A stretch of 64,000 bases of DNA from contig DATEMU010000013.1 of NCBI GenBank assembly GCA_035275405.1, forward strand, positions 62,001 through 126,000, written 5' to 3'. The position numbers were made by a program, and so were the translations under genes. Shown in pieces: positions 34,826 through 43,589 of the stretch. The number at the start of each line of letters is the position of its first letter. Position 1 is the stretch's first letter. This DNA is from Phycisphaerae bacterium. Its GTDB lineage: Bacteria; Planctomycetota; Phycisphaerae; UBA1845; UTPLA1. The notes beneath the pieces are model-generated. The model saw only the letters and a list, made by a program, of their open reading frames with translations. It was not told the origin of the DNA and did no database searches.

Positions 34826-35467
34826 CTATTCCCCGCCCGCGCCAACGAGAAACGAGAGTTGTTCGAGCTGCACCGCCAGGTCCACGGCGCACACGGCCAC
34901 ATTCGCATCGATATCCAGACTGACCGGCGCGAAATTGAGCAACCCGCGGATTCCCGCCGCCACCAGGATGTCCGCGACCCTTTGCGCCGATTCCGCGGGG
35001 ACGGCCACGATGGCCAGGCGAATTTCCTTCTCACGAACCGCAGCCGCGATGTCGTCGACCGATTGCACGACCAACTCCGGCATCGACGGTACGGGGCGGC
35101 CCACCTTTCCCACATCCGAATCAAACACCGCCACCAGTTTGAAGCCTTTTTTGGAGAAACCCCGGTACGCCGACAGGGCCATGCCGAGATTGCCCGCCCC
35201 GACCAGGAGTACGTTCCACAAACGATCGGTCCCGAGAATCTTCCGAATGGAGTCGCCCAGCTCCCCCACGTCATAGCCGATGCCCGGCCGTCCGAACTGG
35301 CCGAAGTACGCGAGATCCTTGCGGATCTGGGTCGCGGTGAAACGCAGCGCCTCGCCGAGTTGTTTGGACGAGACGCGCTCGTGTCCGGCGTTCTTCAGCT
35401 TGTCGAGTTCGCGAAGATAAAGACTCAGCCGGCGGACGGCAGGCGCTGGAATGCTGTGGGGCTTCAT
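34826..35467 (-). CDS. rex: Redox-sensing transcriptional repressor Rex
   Basis: 213 residues from the ATG at 35467. The N-terminal winged helix (PAVRRLSLYLRELDKL, then VSSKQLGEALRFTATQIRKD) is followed by the NAD(H)-binding Rossmann domain with GAGNLGMALSAY and the C-terminal dimer helix. Rex senses the NADH/NAD ratio and represses fermentation or respiration genes when NADH is low. The frame is open upstream to 35587, but the chosen start matches the family. No clear Rex box (TTGTGAA-N6-TTCACAA) is seen in its own leader. Confidence 0.93.
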   Translation of the reverse strand: MKPHSIPAPAVRRLSLYLRELDKLKNAGHERVSSKQLGEALRFTATQIRKDLAYFGQFGRPGIGYDVGELGDSIRKILGTDRLWNVLLVGAGNLGMALSAYRGFSKKGFKLVAVFDSDVGKVGRPVPSMPELVVQSVDDIAAAVREKEIRLAIVAVPAESAQRVADILVAAGIRGLLNFAPVSLDIDANVAVCAVDLAVQLEQLSFLVGAGGE

Positions 35468-35515
35468 TACGATTCCCGACTGGACCGGCCGCGGAGGATG
35501 GCGACCGATAGGGTG

Positions 35516-35544
35516 ATAATATCTGGACCCCCTCGCCGTCTCAA
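35516..35544 (-). promoter_or_regulatory. Candidate rex promoter
   Basis: On the minus strand TTGAGA (35539-35544) and TATTAT (35516-35521) are separated by 17 bases, about 50 bases ahead of the rex start. The 300-base gap between rex and the rightward gene at 35768 holds nothing else I can name. Confidence 0.5.
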
Positions 35545-35767
35545 GCCGCGCAGCCCGCCGGGGGGCGCGCAACACTCGATAAATCAACGTTTTTCACTCC
35601 ATCGCCTCTTGACACTCTTGGCTGCCTGCGGATACGGTTGAGTGGCGGGTAAGGGGTCGGCGCCTTGCCGATCCATGGCCGGTCTGGGCGCCGGTTGAGC
35701 CCGCCACGCTCGCCTGAGGATGTCGAGCCAAAGCGTTTACGAGTGGGGGCCACAGGTCATTGCCGCG

Positions 35768-36799
35768 ATGAGTCGCCGACGATCGCTCCCTTGGTTCTTT
35801 GCGCTCGCTCCGGTCCTGGCCGGCGCGCCGGTGTTCGCACAGGACGTGCTCGAGCCCATCTTGAAGAGCGGGACGATTTCCGGCCGTCAACGGGCGACGA
35901 TGGAGGCGGAACTTTCGCAGCGCATCAAGCGGTTCGCGGAGGCCGGGGCCAACGAGTCGCGCCGCGTCGAAGCCCGCGATCGCCTTATCCGACCCGCACA
36001 GGCCAAGGGTGCTTCGAAGGCGGGGCTCGATGCGTATGCCGAGATCTGCGCCGACGAACTTCGGCCGGTCGTCACCAATCCGTTGTTCGACCTGGCCCAG
36101 GACGCATTGCACATCCTCTCCGCCCTGGACAATGCCAATACCGCGCCCGCCTACGCGGCCGCGCTCGAGTCGTCGAACGCCGCCATCCGCCTCATCGCCG
36201 CGCGCGGCATTCAATCGCTTCATAAAAAACTCGCCGATCGTCAGTCGGCGTGCGAGGATGTCCTCGCAGCGTTGGGGCGGGCCGGCGCCGCCGAGCGAAA
36301 CGAACACGTCCTCCGCGTCATCTATCAAGCCGTGAACTTCCCCGCCGCGGTTCCCAAGTTCAAATACGCCGACGCCGCGGCGGCCGCGCTGAATACGATT
36401 TTTGCCAGCCGGCTTCAGCAACTGGCCGGCGGGAGCCGCGACGAAAGACGCGATGTTCTGGGCTGGGCCGCCGCAACCGACTGCTACGGCGGCGCGGGAG
36501 TCGACCAAAAGGCCCTGCTCATGCGCAACATGGCCGGATTCCTGCAAACGATCGTCGATCGGTTTTTTGACCCCGATACCGGCGAAGAGGCCTATCCAGC
36601 CCTGGCGGCCGCCGCGGACCAGATTGAGAAGGTTATCTATGAGCTAATGAAGGCCTCCAAAGTCCCCCCTCCGACCCAGCGGGTAGCCGCCCGACTAAAG
36701 GGCCGCATCTCCGATCGAAACAAGGCGCGTTCCGAGGTACAGGCCGACCTCAAGGCCCTGATGGCCATCCTCCAAAAAGACCCCTGGAACCTGTCCTAA
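35768..36799 (+). CDS. Exported helical-repeat hypothetical protein
   Basis: 343 residues from the ATG at 35768; an upstream frame to 35720 lacks a ribosome site and would mask the signal peptide (SLPWFFALAPVLAGAPVFA). The mature part is almost all helical, with HEAT/ARM-like alternations (VTNPLFDLAQDALHILSALD; SSNAAIRLIAARGIQSLHKK). No cysteine motif or catalytic pattern is visible. It may be a scaffold. Followed on the same strand by two exported proteins. Confidence 0.68.
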   Translation: MSRRRSLPWFFALAPVLAGAPVFAQDVLEPILKSGTISGRQRATMEAELSQRIKRFAEAGANESRRVEARDRLIRPAQAKGASKAGLDAYAEICADELRPVVTNPLFDLAQDALHILSALDNANTAPAYAAALESSNAAIRLIAARGIQSLHKKLADRQSACEDVLAALGRAGAAERNEHVLRVIYQAVNFPAAVPKFKYADAAAAALNTIFASRLQQLAGGSRDERRDVLGWAAATDCYGGAGVDQKALLMRNMAGFLQTIVDRFFDPDTGEEAYPALAAAADQIEKVIYELMKASKVPPPTQRVAARLKGRISDRNKARSEVQADLKALMAILQKDPWNLS

Positions 36800-36979
36800 A
36801 CTACGGGTTATCGGGAGTCGTCCCCTTTGCAAGGCCGTGAGGATTCCCCCGTCCCCTCGTTTTCCTACCGTGGGCTGCTCCCCTCGCATCGGCATGGCCG
36901 TTGCCTATCGGCCCCCGGGCCCCTAGATTCACGGCCAATTTCGGCCCTGACTCGACCGAAAACTTGGCCTCGCAATGGG

Positions 36980-38785
36980 ATGGCGCACGATACGATGACG
37001 AACTGCTCTCGGCGCAAAAGATGGAACTTCTCTCCCGCCCTACGAACGCTTGCCGCACTCGCCGGCGCCGGCCTCGGCGGCAATCTCCGGGCGGCTGATC
37101 CCCTGCTCTACGTCCCGGCCGATGTCGCCGGCGTGATCGTCTTCCGCGACCTCGATGCGGCCGCCCGCAAGATCAATCCCTTCCTCAAGCAGATCAACCC
37201 GGACCATGCCGGTCTCGATGTCCCTGAAGTCGGCCTGGGGCTGAATCTGCCCTGCGGCCAATGGGATACGTCGGCGCCGGTCGTCGTGGTCTTCGCGCGA
37301 CCGGAGTTCAGCCGTGAGTCGATGATCGTCGCGTTTCGACCCGCCAAGGGCTCGACGCTTCTCGAACCCGTCCGGCCCGGCTCCAAGCGCGTTCGCAAAT
37401 GCGAAGGGCCGGAGGGTGAAACGTTCATGGCCCTCCGCGGCGGCACGGCCTTCGTGGGCCGATCGCTCAAATGCGTCCGTATGATCCCGCAGGGCCCGCA
37501 GGAAAAATCCATTCTCAGCGTCCTGACCGACGACGAGAAGGCCATGCTGGCGCGAAGCGACGCCTTCGTTCGCGTGGACCTGAATCGCTGGCGGGACAAG
37601 CTCACTCCGTTCGTGGTGCTCGGTCTGGGGTTGATGAAGCTCAGCGTCGCGGCCCAGACGCAGGACGGCCAGGACGCGGCCGCCGTGGTAGAGTGGCTGG
37701 CCGGCGGCGCCCGATCGTTCATCGATCAGATGGAATCCGCGAGCTTCTCGTTTTCCTTTGATCGCGAGACGATTCGCCTCGACCATCATCATCAATTCGC
37801 GCCCGGCCGCTCGGTCGCGCAGTACCTTTCCCAGGTGCAGCGCGGCGAGGACGACGTTTTGGCCATGATTCCCAATCGTCCGTTCCTGATGTTCGCCGCC
37901 TCCAACTGGCGCAGTGCCAAGGGCCGGTGTCTGACGGCATCGCTGAGCAAGCGCATTCTGGAAATGGAATCCGTCGCCAAAAAAATTCCGGCAGAGACGC
38001 GCCGGCGGCTGATCACGCAGATGGACGAGTGCTATGGCCAGGTCCGCGGCTCCGCCTTCATGGTCGCCGCACAGCCGGGCCGCCCGCTGCCGTTGGAGCT
38101 GATGGGTGGATACGCCGTGGAGGACTCCGCCTCGGCGCTGAAGCAGCTTTGCTTCCTGCACGAGAATTCCAACGAGGCGATGTCCGCAATCCTGCCCGGC
38201 GCTCATTGCTCCGGAAAGTTCAAGCCGCGACACGATCGCGGCGTTGACCTCATGGAACTCAACTTCGAGCCCGGGCAGACCCCCAGGGAAATAAGGGTGG
38301 AATTGTGCAAGGTGTACGGCCCGAAGGTGCGCTATCAGCAGGCCGCGGCCGGTCCCCATCGAGTCCTCTACACCTTCGCCGAACCGCCGACCAACGTCAT
38401 CGATCGCGTCAAGAACCTGGCCGAAGATCGAGTGGACAAGGATCCCGCAGTCCAGCGCATCCTCAGCCGACTTCCAGCCAAACCGCATCTCGCTATCGTC
38501 TTTGATCTCGAAAATACACTGGCTGCCGTGCCCTATCTGGCATCAGAGCATTGCGAAGCGAAGAGTGGCGAGACGCCGACTCCGGCCGCTGCATCCATCG
38601 CTCCTTCGCAGGGCTTGATCGGCTGGGCCGCCATCGTCCGGCCATCCTCAATCTGCGGTCAACTGGCCATGGACGCACAGGACGCCGTCAAGACCTTCAA
38701 GCTGGCCCGGGAAATGCCCCAGGCATTGACCAAGATGTCGGGGACCAAGATCAAAGAAAAGACCATCATCCATACTGATCCCTAG
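36980..38785 (+). CDS. Exported planctomycete-type hypothetical protein
   Basis: About 601 residues from the ATG at 36980; a second ATG at 36995 is equally plausible. A signal-like segment (ALRTLAALAGAGLGGNLRAA) precedes DPLLYVPADVAGVIVFRDLD, the opening seen in a group of large planctomycete exported proteins (compare the next gene, IIPQDAWGFAMARSLD). The rest is mixed alpha/beta with no recognised domain. I infer distant homology with the downstream gene from matching position and pattern, not from alignment. Confidence 0.6.
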   Translation: MAHDTMTNCSRRKRWNFSPALRTLAALAGAGLGGNLRAADPLLYVPADVAGVIVFRDLDAAARKINPFLKQINPDHAGLDVPEVGLGLNLPCGQWDTSAPVVVVFARPEFSRESMIVAFRPAKGSTLLEPVRPGSKRVRKCEGPEGETFMALRGGTAFVGRSLKCVRMIPQGPQEKSILSVLTDDEKAMLARSDAFVRVDLNRWRDKLTPFVVLGLGLMKLSVAAQTQDGQDAAAVVEWLAGGARSFIDQMESASFSFSFDRETIRLDHHHQFAPGRSVAQYLSQVQRGEDDVLAMIPNRPFLMFAASNWRSAKGRCLTASLSKRILEMESVAKKIPAETRRRLITQMDECYGQVRGSAFMVAAQPGRPLPLELMGGYAVEDSASALKQLCFLHENSNEAMSAILPGAHCSGKFKPRHDRGVDLMELNFEPGQTPREIRVELCKVYGPKVRYQQAAAGPHRVLYTFAEPPTNVIDRVKNLAEDRVDKDPAVQRILSRLPAKPHLAIVFDLENTLAAVPYLASEHCEAKSGETPTPAAASIAPSQGLIGWAAIVRPSSICGQLAMDAQDAVKTFKLAREMPQALTKMSGTKIKEKTIIHTDP

Positions 38786-38895
38786 TCGTCCGTGGCGACT
38801 TGACCAAAATCGTCCGTTAATGGATGATCTCCCGTCTCCAGCCGTTATCGTGTTTTTCATTGAACACCGTTTTTGAGCCAATAAGGAGCCGACCT

Positions 38896-40734
38896 ATGTT
38901 TTTCCGGAAATTCGCTGTGTACAGCCTGCTTGCGGCCATGACCGTCGCCGCGGCGCCCCTGGCATCCGCCCGCGCCGGGGGGCCGAAGGACATTCTCGAG
39001 ATCATCCCGCAGGACGCCTGGGGCTTCGCCATGGCCCGCTCGCTCGACACGGTCGATGCGAAGGCCAAGCTGCTCAAGGAAGCACTGACGCTTCCTATGA
39101 TTCCTGACAAGGTTTCGCCGATGGCCCTGGCGATGTTTGAGCTGGGCGATGCGGTCGATACCTCCAGCCCGATCTGCGCGGTCATGCTGGACGCCCAGAA
39201 ATTCGGCGGCGAACCCTCCAGTCCTCAGAATGCCGCGGTGCTTCTGGTGCCGGCGCGCGAGCCCAAGGCCCTACTCGAAAAGCTGAAAGCGGAAGAAGCA
39301 TTGGACGGAGTCTCCAAGTGCACCGTCAAGGGCGAACCCGCTTACGCCGCCGTGCGCAACAAGATCGTCATCCTCGGCCCCGGCAAGGACAGCGTCACGC
39401 ACCTGGCCAAGACCAAGAAGACCCTCGGCGACGACTTTGCCAAGGCCCGCGCCGCGGTCATCGACGACAGCGACATCTATCTCAGCATCTCCGTGCAATT
39501 GGTCGTGAACGCCTACAAGGACATGTTCATGCCCATGGCCCAGATGATGATGGCCGCACAGGATCCCGAGGGGAAGACGGTCAAGCAGCTCGTCAAACTC
39601 TTCAGCGAGATCGCCGCGTTTGATATCTCCATCGGCGTCGACCCCAAAGGCTTTTCCCTCAGAATGCTGGTCTGCCCGGTGAAGGACAGCGACCTGCAGA
39701 AACTGGCGGCCGACGAGAAAAACACGACGGACGCGCTGTTGGCGATGTTACCCAAAGAGAAGTTCCTCTTTTCCTTTGGGGGTCTGGCGACCCAGAGCGA
39801 ACACAAGGACAAATTCTCCGATCCCAAAGGCATCTCGAACGCGATCAAGATGATGAGCCCCCCCGGCATCGATGTGGCCGCGATCGAGAGCATTGAAAAG
39901 GACCTGATCGAACTCCAGAAGTCCATTCGCCAATACGCCCTCAGTATCTCCGCCCTGCCTGAGGGCTCGGACGGCCTCTTCGGCGCCGCAATCGTCGCGG
40001 AAGTCGGGGACTCGAAGGCCTTTGTCGAGGGCGTTCGCGGGTTGTACACGAAAGTCTGGAAGGCCTCGGAGGATGAGGACTTCGTCGCCCTGAAGAAGAG
40101 CATCGTCCACGCGGCCGACGGCGAAACGATCGACGGCAAGAAGGTCGACACGATCACCATCAATGTCGCCGAACTGGCCGAGCGCGGCGAGGCCAGCAAG
40201 GACGACGTGGACAAGGCCCAGAAAATCATTGGGAAGGAGTGCGTCGTGCGCTTCGGGGCAGTCGACGACAAGCACATCGCGATCGTCTATGGCGGCGGCG
40301 AGAAACGCTACGGGACGGTCTGCGGTGCCGTGAAGTCCGAGGGCGATTCTCTCGCGGGCGACAAGGGCATCGTCGATCTGTCCGGCCAGCTCCCATCACC
40401 GCGAAGCGGCGAGTGCTTTATCGCCGTCGATAGCATCCTCCAGACGTTTAAGGCCGGCGCGAAGCTGGTCGGCGAGGAGGAGGAGTTTCCCATCGATGCC
40501 CCGACCCTCAACGCCCCCGTCGCGATGGCCACCTCCGTACAGGACAAGAGCGTCACCCGCTTCGATTTCGTCGTGCCGATGAAGCTGGTCGTGGCCGCCA
40601 AGGAGGCGATGGAGAAATACTCAGCCTCGGCGAAGGACGAGGACTTCGATGAAGAGGGCGATGACGCCGCGGCCGGCGAGGAAGAGGGCGGCGAAGAAAA
40701 GCCCGCCGCCGAGCCGGAAGGCGACGAAGAATAA
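38896..40734 (+). CDS. Exported hypothetical protein with acidic C-terminal tail
   Basis: 612 residues from the ATG at 38896 with AAGGAG seven bases upstream. Signal peptide FAVYSLLAAMTVAAAPLASA. The start of the mature part (PKDILEIIPQDAWGFAMARS) resembles the group described for the gene upstream. The last 35 residues or so are highly acidic (EDEDFDEEGDDAAAGEEEGG). It is followed by a good terminator, which closes the unit. The function is unknown. Confidence 0.72.
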   Translation: MFFRKFAVYSLLAAMTVAAAPLASARAGGPKDILEIIPQDAWGFAMARSLDTVDAKAKLLKEALTLPMIPDKVSPMALAMFELGDAVDTSSPICAVMLDAQKFGGEPSSPQNAAVLLVPAREPKALLEKLKAEEALDGVSKCTVKGEPAYAAVRNKIVILGPGKDSVTHLAKTKKTLGDDFAKARAAVIDDSDIYLSISVQLVVNAYKDMFMPMAQMMMAAQDPEGKTVKQLVKLFSEIAAFDISIGVDPKGFSLRMLVCPVKDSDLQKLAADEKNTTDALLAMLPKEKFLFSFGGLATQSEHKDKFSDPKGISNAIKMMSPPGIDVAAIESIEKDLIELQKSIRQYALSISALPEGSDGLFGAAIVAEVGDSKAFVEGVRGLYTKVWKASEDEDFVALKKSIVHAADGETIDGKKVDTITINVAELAERGEASKDDVDKAQKIIGKECVVRFGAVDDKHIAIVYGGGEKRYGTVCGAVKSEGDSLAGDKGIVDLSGQLPSPRSGECFIAVDSILQTFKAGAKLVGEEEEFPIDAPTLNAPVAMATSVQDKSVTRFDFVVPMKLVVAAKEAMEKYSASAKDEDFDEEGDDAAAGEEEGGEEKPAAEPEGDEE

Positions 40735-40780
40735 GCACCGGAGGCCTGTGCCCCGGCTTGCTTTTCCTAAACTGACCCGA

Positions 40781-40818
40781 AAAGGGCCGCCGTCAGATTG
40801 ACGCGCGGCCCTTTTTCT
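40781..40818 (+). terminator. Rho-independent terminator
   Basis: Arms AAGGGCCGC (40782-40790) and GCGGCCCTT (40805-40813) pair perfectly around a 14-base loop and are followed by a T run. It ends the exported-protein gene. It also argues against the ATG at 40798 as start of the next gene, because that codon lies inside the hairpin. Confidence 0.88.
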
Positions 40819-40878
40819 TGTGCCATGATTGACCATGATCGGAACGTTCGGCCGGGCGGACTTCAAGGTGGCCTTTCC

Positions 40879-41445
40879 GTGAAACTCTACACTAAGACCG
40901 GCGATGACGGCGGGACAGGGCTTTTCGACGGTTCGCGCGTCCGCAAGGATGATCTTCGCGTCGAGGCCTACGGCACCATCGACGAACTCAACGCCTGGAT
41001 CGGCCTGACAATCTGCGCCATCGGTCAGGCGGCCGAGCGCGAAAAATTCGACGACTTGCACATGCGCCTGACGCAGGTTCAGGCCGAGCTGTTCACCCTG
41101 GGCGCCGAGCTGGCCACGCCGGCCGCCGCCGCGCAGGCGAAAAAGATCCCGCACGTCGCACCGGAGCAATCGCATCGATTGGAGCAATGGATCGACGAAG
41201 CCGCGGCCGCCGCCTCGCCCCTGAAGACCTTCGTCCTGCCCGGTGGCTCGCCCCTCGCCGCCCACCTGCACCTCTGCCGCACCGTCAGCCGCCGCGCGGA
41301 GCGCCGCGTTGTCACGCTCGCCGGTCAAACCCCCATCAACCCGGAAATCATCATTTACCTCAACCGCCTCAGCGACCTCTTTTTCGCCTGGGCGCGGATG
41401 GCGAACCACTTCGTGGGCGTCGCCGATGTGCCCTGGAATCCGTGA
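40879..41445 (+). CDS. Cob(I)alamin adenosyltransferase (PduO type)
   Basis: 188 residues from the GTG at 40879 with AAGGTGG upstream. It contains the PduO-type signature: VKLYTKTGDDGGTGLFDGSR near the start (ATP site), EAYGTIDELNAWIG, and the C-terminal PEIIIYLNRLSDLFFAWAR. It converts cob(I)alamin and ATP to adenosylcobalamin. No other cobalamin gene is nearby. Confidence 0.93.
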   Translation: MKLYTKTGDDGGTGLFDGSRVRKDDLRVEAYGTIDELNAWIGLTICAIGQAAEREKFDDLHMRLTQVQAELFTLGAELATPAAAAQAKKIPHVAPEQSHRLEQWIDEAAAAASPLKTFVLPGGSPLAAHLHLCRTVSRRAERRVVTLAGQTPINPEIIIYLNRLSDLFFAWARMANHFVGVADVPWNP

Positions 41446-41456
41446 CCGACGGACTA

Positions 41457-43472
41457 CTACACGCGAATCGGCAAAATCACGAACGGAATCCCCTGCGGGT
41501 AGAGCTGCCGTTGAATCGCGAAGACGACGTAGTTGTGCAGCCAGCGGGTGACGAACGACTCGCGGGCGAAGACGAGTTGCCCGGCGAAGAAGACCGCTCC
41601 GGGAAATTCCGCGACGATCTTCGGGGCCAGGGCGCTGATTTCGTCAATCACCTCCGTGCCGATCGAGCAGATGCCCTTGCCAAAATATCCCTGCTTGCCG
41701 ACGAAGCGCACATAGCGTTCGAGATCCGACTCGAGTTTGCGCTGAAGGTGTTCGATCTCCGCGGCGCCCTTGAAATTGCCGGCGTCCACCACGCCAACCT
41801 GAACGAACACGAAGTTCTGGAAGTGCTTCCCAAACAGCCGGACGACGTTGAGCAGCGTGTGGAGTCCCAGACCGTTGAACCCGTTCACCAGGATCACCGC
41901 CGTCTTACCGTCCGGATTAAACGGGGGAATCGAGACGGGGGCCTCGTCGGCCTTGGCCACGGCCGTTGCCATCAGGTCGTCCAGGCGGCCCAGCAGCCGC
42001 AGGGTCTGCCGGTAGTGGCGGTGGATCAGCAGGGCGACGACGATCAGCGTCGCCGTGATTAGGATGGTCACCCAGCCGCCTTCATGAAACTTGAGCACCA
42101 CGACGGCGACGAGGATGAGCGCGGTCAGGAGGAACGAACTGCCGTTGATTAACAGCTTGGGAATCCAGTTGGGCTCCGTTTTGCGTACCTGTAGCCAGTG
42201 CCGAACCATACCGAGCTGCGACAGGACGAACGTGATGAACACATTGATGCTATAAAGCACCACCAGCAGTCGGACCGAGCCACCGGAGAACCAGATGGTC
42301 ACCAGAGCCGCCCCGCCCATGAGCATGATGCCGTTCTGAGTGACCAGGCGGTCGCTGAGCGTCGCGAACTTCGTGGGAAACCAGCGATCGACGGCCATGT
42401 TGGCCAGGACCCGCGGACCGTCCAGAAAGCCGGTCTGGGCGGCAATGACCAGGAGCGTCGCCTCGGAGAGAAGCGTCACAAAGACGAAAACCCACGCCAC
42501 GCTCGGGTTCCACGTCCTGGTGATCTTCTCCATCAGTACGGCGTTGAGCGTTTTTCCCGGCTCCGACTCCAGCTCATACAGGAGATATCCGAGCATGAGC
42601 CCGGTCGCCGTCAGGGCCAAGGAGATCGCCATGTACCGCATGGTCTTCTTGGCTGTTTGGACGCGCGGCTCGCGCAGAATCGTGAGTCCGTTGCTCACCG
42701 CCTCAATGCCGGTGAACGTGCCGGCGCCCATGCTGTAGGCGCGCAACATCAATACCAGCATTCCCCAAAGACCCAGTTCCGCGTGGGTACTGCTCAGGTC
42801 CTTGACGGTCTTGTTGGCCAACACCGGAAAATCCAGCAAGTGGGTCAAGATCCCATAGAGGATCGCGATGGCGTGGGTGAGCAGGAAGGCGAGGAAGATG
42901 GGGACGAGCGGAGCGACGGACTCCTTCACGCCGCGGAGATTCAGGAGAATCATGGCCACCAGGCTGGCGACGATGAACCCGAGCTTGTAGCCGCTCCACT
43001 CCATGGGCAGGAACGAAAAAAGTGCGTCGGACCCGGCGGCGATGGAGATCGAGATGGTCAGGACGTAATCGATGAGCAGCGCGCAGCCCGCCACCATGCC
43101 CACGGTCGGCGAGACGAGCTTGCTGGCCACGACATATCCGCCGCCGCCGGACGGGAAGAGTTCGATGATCTGCGAGTAGCTGGCACTGATGACGAAGATC
43201 GTGATGGCCGATGCCAGGGCGACGAAAATAGCCAGGAACTTGTGTTCGCCGAGGGCGAGGAACGCTTCTTCCGGGCCGTAGCAAGACGACGACATGCCGT
43301 CGGAGCCGAGCCCGACCCACGCGAAGAAAGCCGCCAGCGTGAGCTTGTGAAAGACCTCGCGGTCCTGGGGGCTCCGCGCCCCGCCGATCAGAAGCGTCTT
43401 AAGACGCTGTAAAAAATTTCCGTCAGGTGAGATATCCGACACAGGGCTCCGCTCTCCAGCTCCCCAGAGCAT
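41457..43472 (-). CDS. APC-superfamily permease, KimA-like
   Basis: 671 residues, twelve or so membrane helices and a cytoplasmic C-terminal region of about 170 residues. The opening (SSSCYGPEEAFLAL; SYSQIIELFPSGGGGYVVAS; GCALLIDYVLTISISIAAG) matches the YdaO/KimA high-affinity potassium importer family within the APC superfamily. It could alternatively be annotated as an amino-acid permease. The C-terminal part (TAVILVNGFNGLGLHTLLNV) is soluble and may be regulatory. Divergent from gpmI with a 117-base gap; no c-di-AMP riboswitch-like structure is evident there. Confidence 0.82.
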   Translation of the reverse strand: MLWGAGERSPVSDISPDGNFLQRLKTLLIGGARSPQDREVFHKLTLAAFFAWVGLGSDGMSSSCYGPEEAFLALGEHKFLAIFVALASAITIFVISASYSQIIELFPSGGGGYVVASKLVSPTVGMVAGCALLIDYVLTISISIAAGSDALFSFLPMEWSGYKLGFIVASLVAMILLNLRGVKESVAPLVPIFLAFLLTHAIAILYGILTHLLDFPVLANKTVKDLSSTHAELGLWGMLVLMLRAYSMGAGTFTGIEAVSNGLTILREPRVQTAKKTMRYMAISLALTATGLMLGYLLYELESEPGKTLNAVLMEKITRTWNPSVAWVFVFVTLLSEATLLVIAAQTGFLDGPRVLANMAVDRWFPTKFATLSDRLVTQNGIMLMGGAALVTIWFSGGSVRLLVVLYSINVFITFVLSQLGMVRHWLQVRKTEPNWIPKLLINGSSFLLTALILVAVVVLKFHEGGWVTILITATLIVVALLIHRHYRQTLRLLGRLDDLMATAVAKADEAPVSIPPFNPDGKTAVILVNGFNGLGLHTLLNVVRLFGKHFQNFVFVQVGVVDAGNFKGAAEIEHLQRKLESDLERYVRFVGKQGYFGKGICSIGTEVIDEISALAPKIVAEFPGAVFFAGQLVFARESFVTRWLHNYVVFAIQRQLYPQGIPFVILPIRV

Positions 43473-43589
43473 ATCACTCCGGCGGTTGTCTGTCTTTGGT
43501 GCGCGCTGCGGTCTATAACGTCAATTCCCGACGCGAGTTCCATCTCGATCGCGGTCCGGCTAGAATCTCGCTTGAAAGGACATCGCCCC

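Noticed and set aside
35468-35767. Rex operator
   Set aside because: No TTGTGAA-N6-TTCACAA-like sequence found in the rex leader.
40798-40878. ATG at 40798 as start of the adenosyltransferase
   Set aside because: The codon lies inside the terminator hairpin of the preceding gene and the added residues are not family-like; the GTG at 40879 has a ribosome site.
43473-43589. c-di-AMP (ydaO-type) riboswitch ahead of the KimA-like gene
   Set aside because: The 117-base divergent gap is too short for that riboswitch together with a second promoter, and no matching core was seen.
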